Positions 62,901-64,000 of a stretch of DNA of 64,000 bases are shown here, piece after piece. The notes beneath the pieces were generated by a model. It did not search any database and was not told where the DNA came from. It was given only the letters and a program-made list of their open reading frames with translations. How positions within the stretch are numbered: position 1 is the stretch's first letter; every line of letters starts with the position of its first letter. The DNA is from Colletes latitarsis. Taxonomy: Eukaryota > Arthropoda > Insecta > Hymenoptera > Colletidae. Both the position numbers and the translations under genes were made by a program. The stretch covers positions 6,758,001 to 6,822,000 of the forward strand of contig NW_027488370.1 of the NCBI RefSeq assembly GCF_051014445.1, in the 5' to 3' direction.

Positions 62901-64000
62901 TCATCTGGCTCGTACTTTCGCATTTTTCGCATACTTGTTGGCAAGATTCTGGGCTTTTTTTAGTTTGGATCACGTAGTAATGTGGTACCACACTGAAACA
63001 GTCAATTAAACCTGGTTCCGATTAATATTTTAGAGGATAACGCCGGTTATGTCTGGGTTAGGTCTGGTATTTGCCCTCATCTTGCTCGTGCTTTCGTATT
63101 TTTCGCATACTTGTAGGTCAGATCCTGGGTTTTTTCTGGTTTGGATCCCGTCGTAATGTGGTTCCACACCGAAGCAGTCAATTAAACCTGGTTGCGATTA
63201 ATATTTTAGACGCCAACGCCGGTTATGGCTCGGTTAGGTCAGGGATTTGCCCTCATCTGGCTCGTACGTTCGCATTTTTCGCTTACTTGTTGGCCAGATC
63301 CTGGCCTTTTTCTGGCTTGGACCACGTAGTAATGAGGTACCACACTGAAACAGTCGATAAAACCTGGTACCGATTAATATTTTAGAGGATAACGCTGGTT
63401 ATGTCTGGGTTAGGTCTGGTATTTGCAACCATCTGGCTCATACTTTCGCGTTTTTCGCATACTTGTTGACCAGATCCTGGCCTTTTTCTGGCTAGGACCA
63501 CGTAGTAATGTGGTGTCACACTGAAACAGTCAATTAAACCTGTTTGCGATTAATATTTTAGAGGACAACGCCGGTTATGTCACGGGTAGGTCTGGGATTT
63601 GCCGTCTTCTGGCTCGTATTTTCGCATTTTTCGCATACTTGTTGGCCAGATCCTGGCCTTTTTCTGGCTTGGACCACGTTGTAATGTGGTACCACACTGA
63701 AACAGTCAATAGAATCTAGTTCCGATTAATATTTTAGAGGATAACGCCGGTTATGGCTGGGTTAGGTCTGGGATTTGCCGTCATCTGGCTCGTATATTCG
63801 TTTTTTTCGCATACTTGTTGACCAGATCCTGGCCTTTTCCTGGCTTTGACCACGTAGTAATGTGGTATCACACTGAAACAGTCAATTAATCCTGGTTGCG
63901 ATTAATATTTTAGAGGATAACGCCGGTTATGTCTGGGTTAGGTCTGGTATGTGCCCTCATCTGGCTCGTACTTTCGCATTTTTCGCATACATATAGGCAA
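56961..64000. repeat. 7-kb higher-order duplication, right copy (cut by window end)
   Basis: Counterpart of 44,820-51,859 and still matching at the last base, so the true copy is longer. Few differences are visible: TATGAATCGG for TATGTCTCGG at about 59,002 and TTTTCCGCAT for TTTTTCGCAT near 59,054. Confidence 0.88.

Larger units (their letters stand above)
27721..64000. repeat. Satellite array, subfamily B (main block to the window end)
   Basis: More than 200 B monomers without any transposon or gene. Recurring + strand open frames of about 96-104 codons begin at TTG within TTTGCCCTCATC and reflect the monomer, not coding. From about 46,500 to 57,000 there are more diverged variants (TCGCGATGAATATT, CAGTCAAGTAAACC, GGAGTTGCCGACATC). 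Elsewhere the block is highly homogenised. Multi-kilobase copies are listed separately. Confidence 0.95.

Noticed and set aside
1..64000. CRISPR array or other direct-repeat/spacer system
   Set aside because: The 176-bp units are contiguous, without unique spacers, and there are no cas genes. The retrotransposon shows a eukaryote.

Overview
The window is almost entirely one tandem satellite DNA array with a 176-bp monomer. A single, apparently full-length non-LTR (LINE-type) retrotransposon of the R1 clade interrupts it at 4960-10946. There are no ordinary host genes, tRNAs, rRNAs or CRISPR arrays. R1-clade elements, large satellite blocks and TTAGG-containing repeats point to an arthropod, most likely an insect. 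A hymenopteran would fit but is not proven by the sequence.

Layout. 1-4959 and 10947-16730 carry satellite subfamily A, whose monomers start near GATAACGCATGTTAGG or GATAACGCAAGTTAGG. From about 16,731 to 64,000 the array is subfamily B (GATAACGCCGGTTATG), interrupted by three islands of A at about 19,741-20,779, 25,531-26,588 and 27,291-27,720. Above the monomer scale there are nested multi-kilobase duplications. Their offsets are whole numbers of monomers plus or minus a few bases: 880, 1760, 2817, 4048, 5281, 5809, 6159, 6512, 6864 and 12,141 bp. The largest visible copy pair is 7 kb long, and its right copy runs off the window end.

The retrotransposon. It has a structured 5' UTR and ORF1, a Gag-like protein with three zinc knuckles. 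A three-base gap leads to ORF2, which carries an AP-type endonuclease, a reverse transcriptase and a C-terminal zinc knuckle. The 3' UTR is a chain of GC-rich stem-loops and ends in 27 A. A perfect 14-bp target-site duplication, GTTAGGTCTGGGAT, flanks the element. In the family, ORF1 protein packages the RNA, and ORF2 protein nicks the target and copies the RNA at the nick. Both frames are open, but ORF2 has Glu where the reverse transcriptase GVPQGS motif normally has a near-invariant Gly.

Main point of interest. Each satellite monomer contains two adjacent 11-bp units related to TTAGGTCTGGG, which look like an expanded insect telomere motif (TTAGG). The retrotransposon, from the clade that includes the telomere-targeting TRAS and SART families, sits exactly in this motif. 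A subtelomeric satellite that captured telomere-like sequence and attracts a telomere-type retroelement is a coherent but unproven reading.
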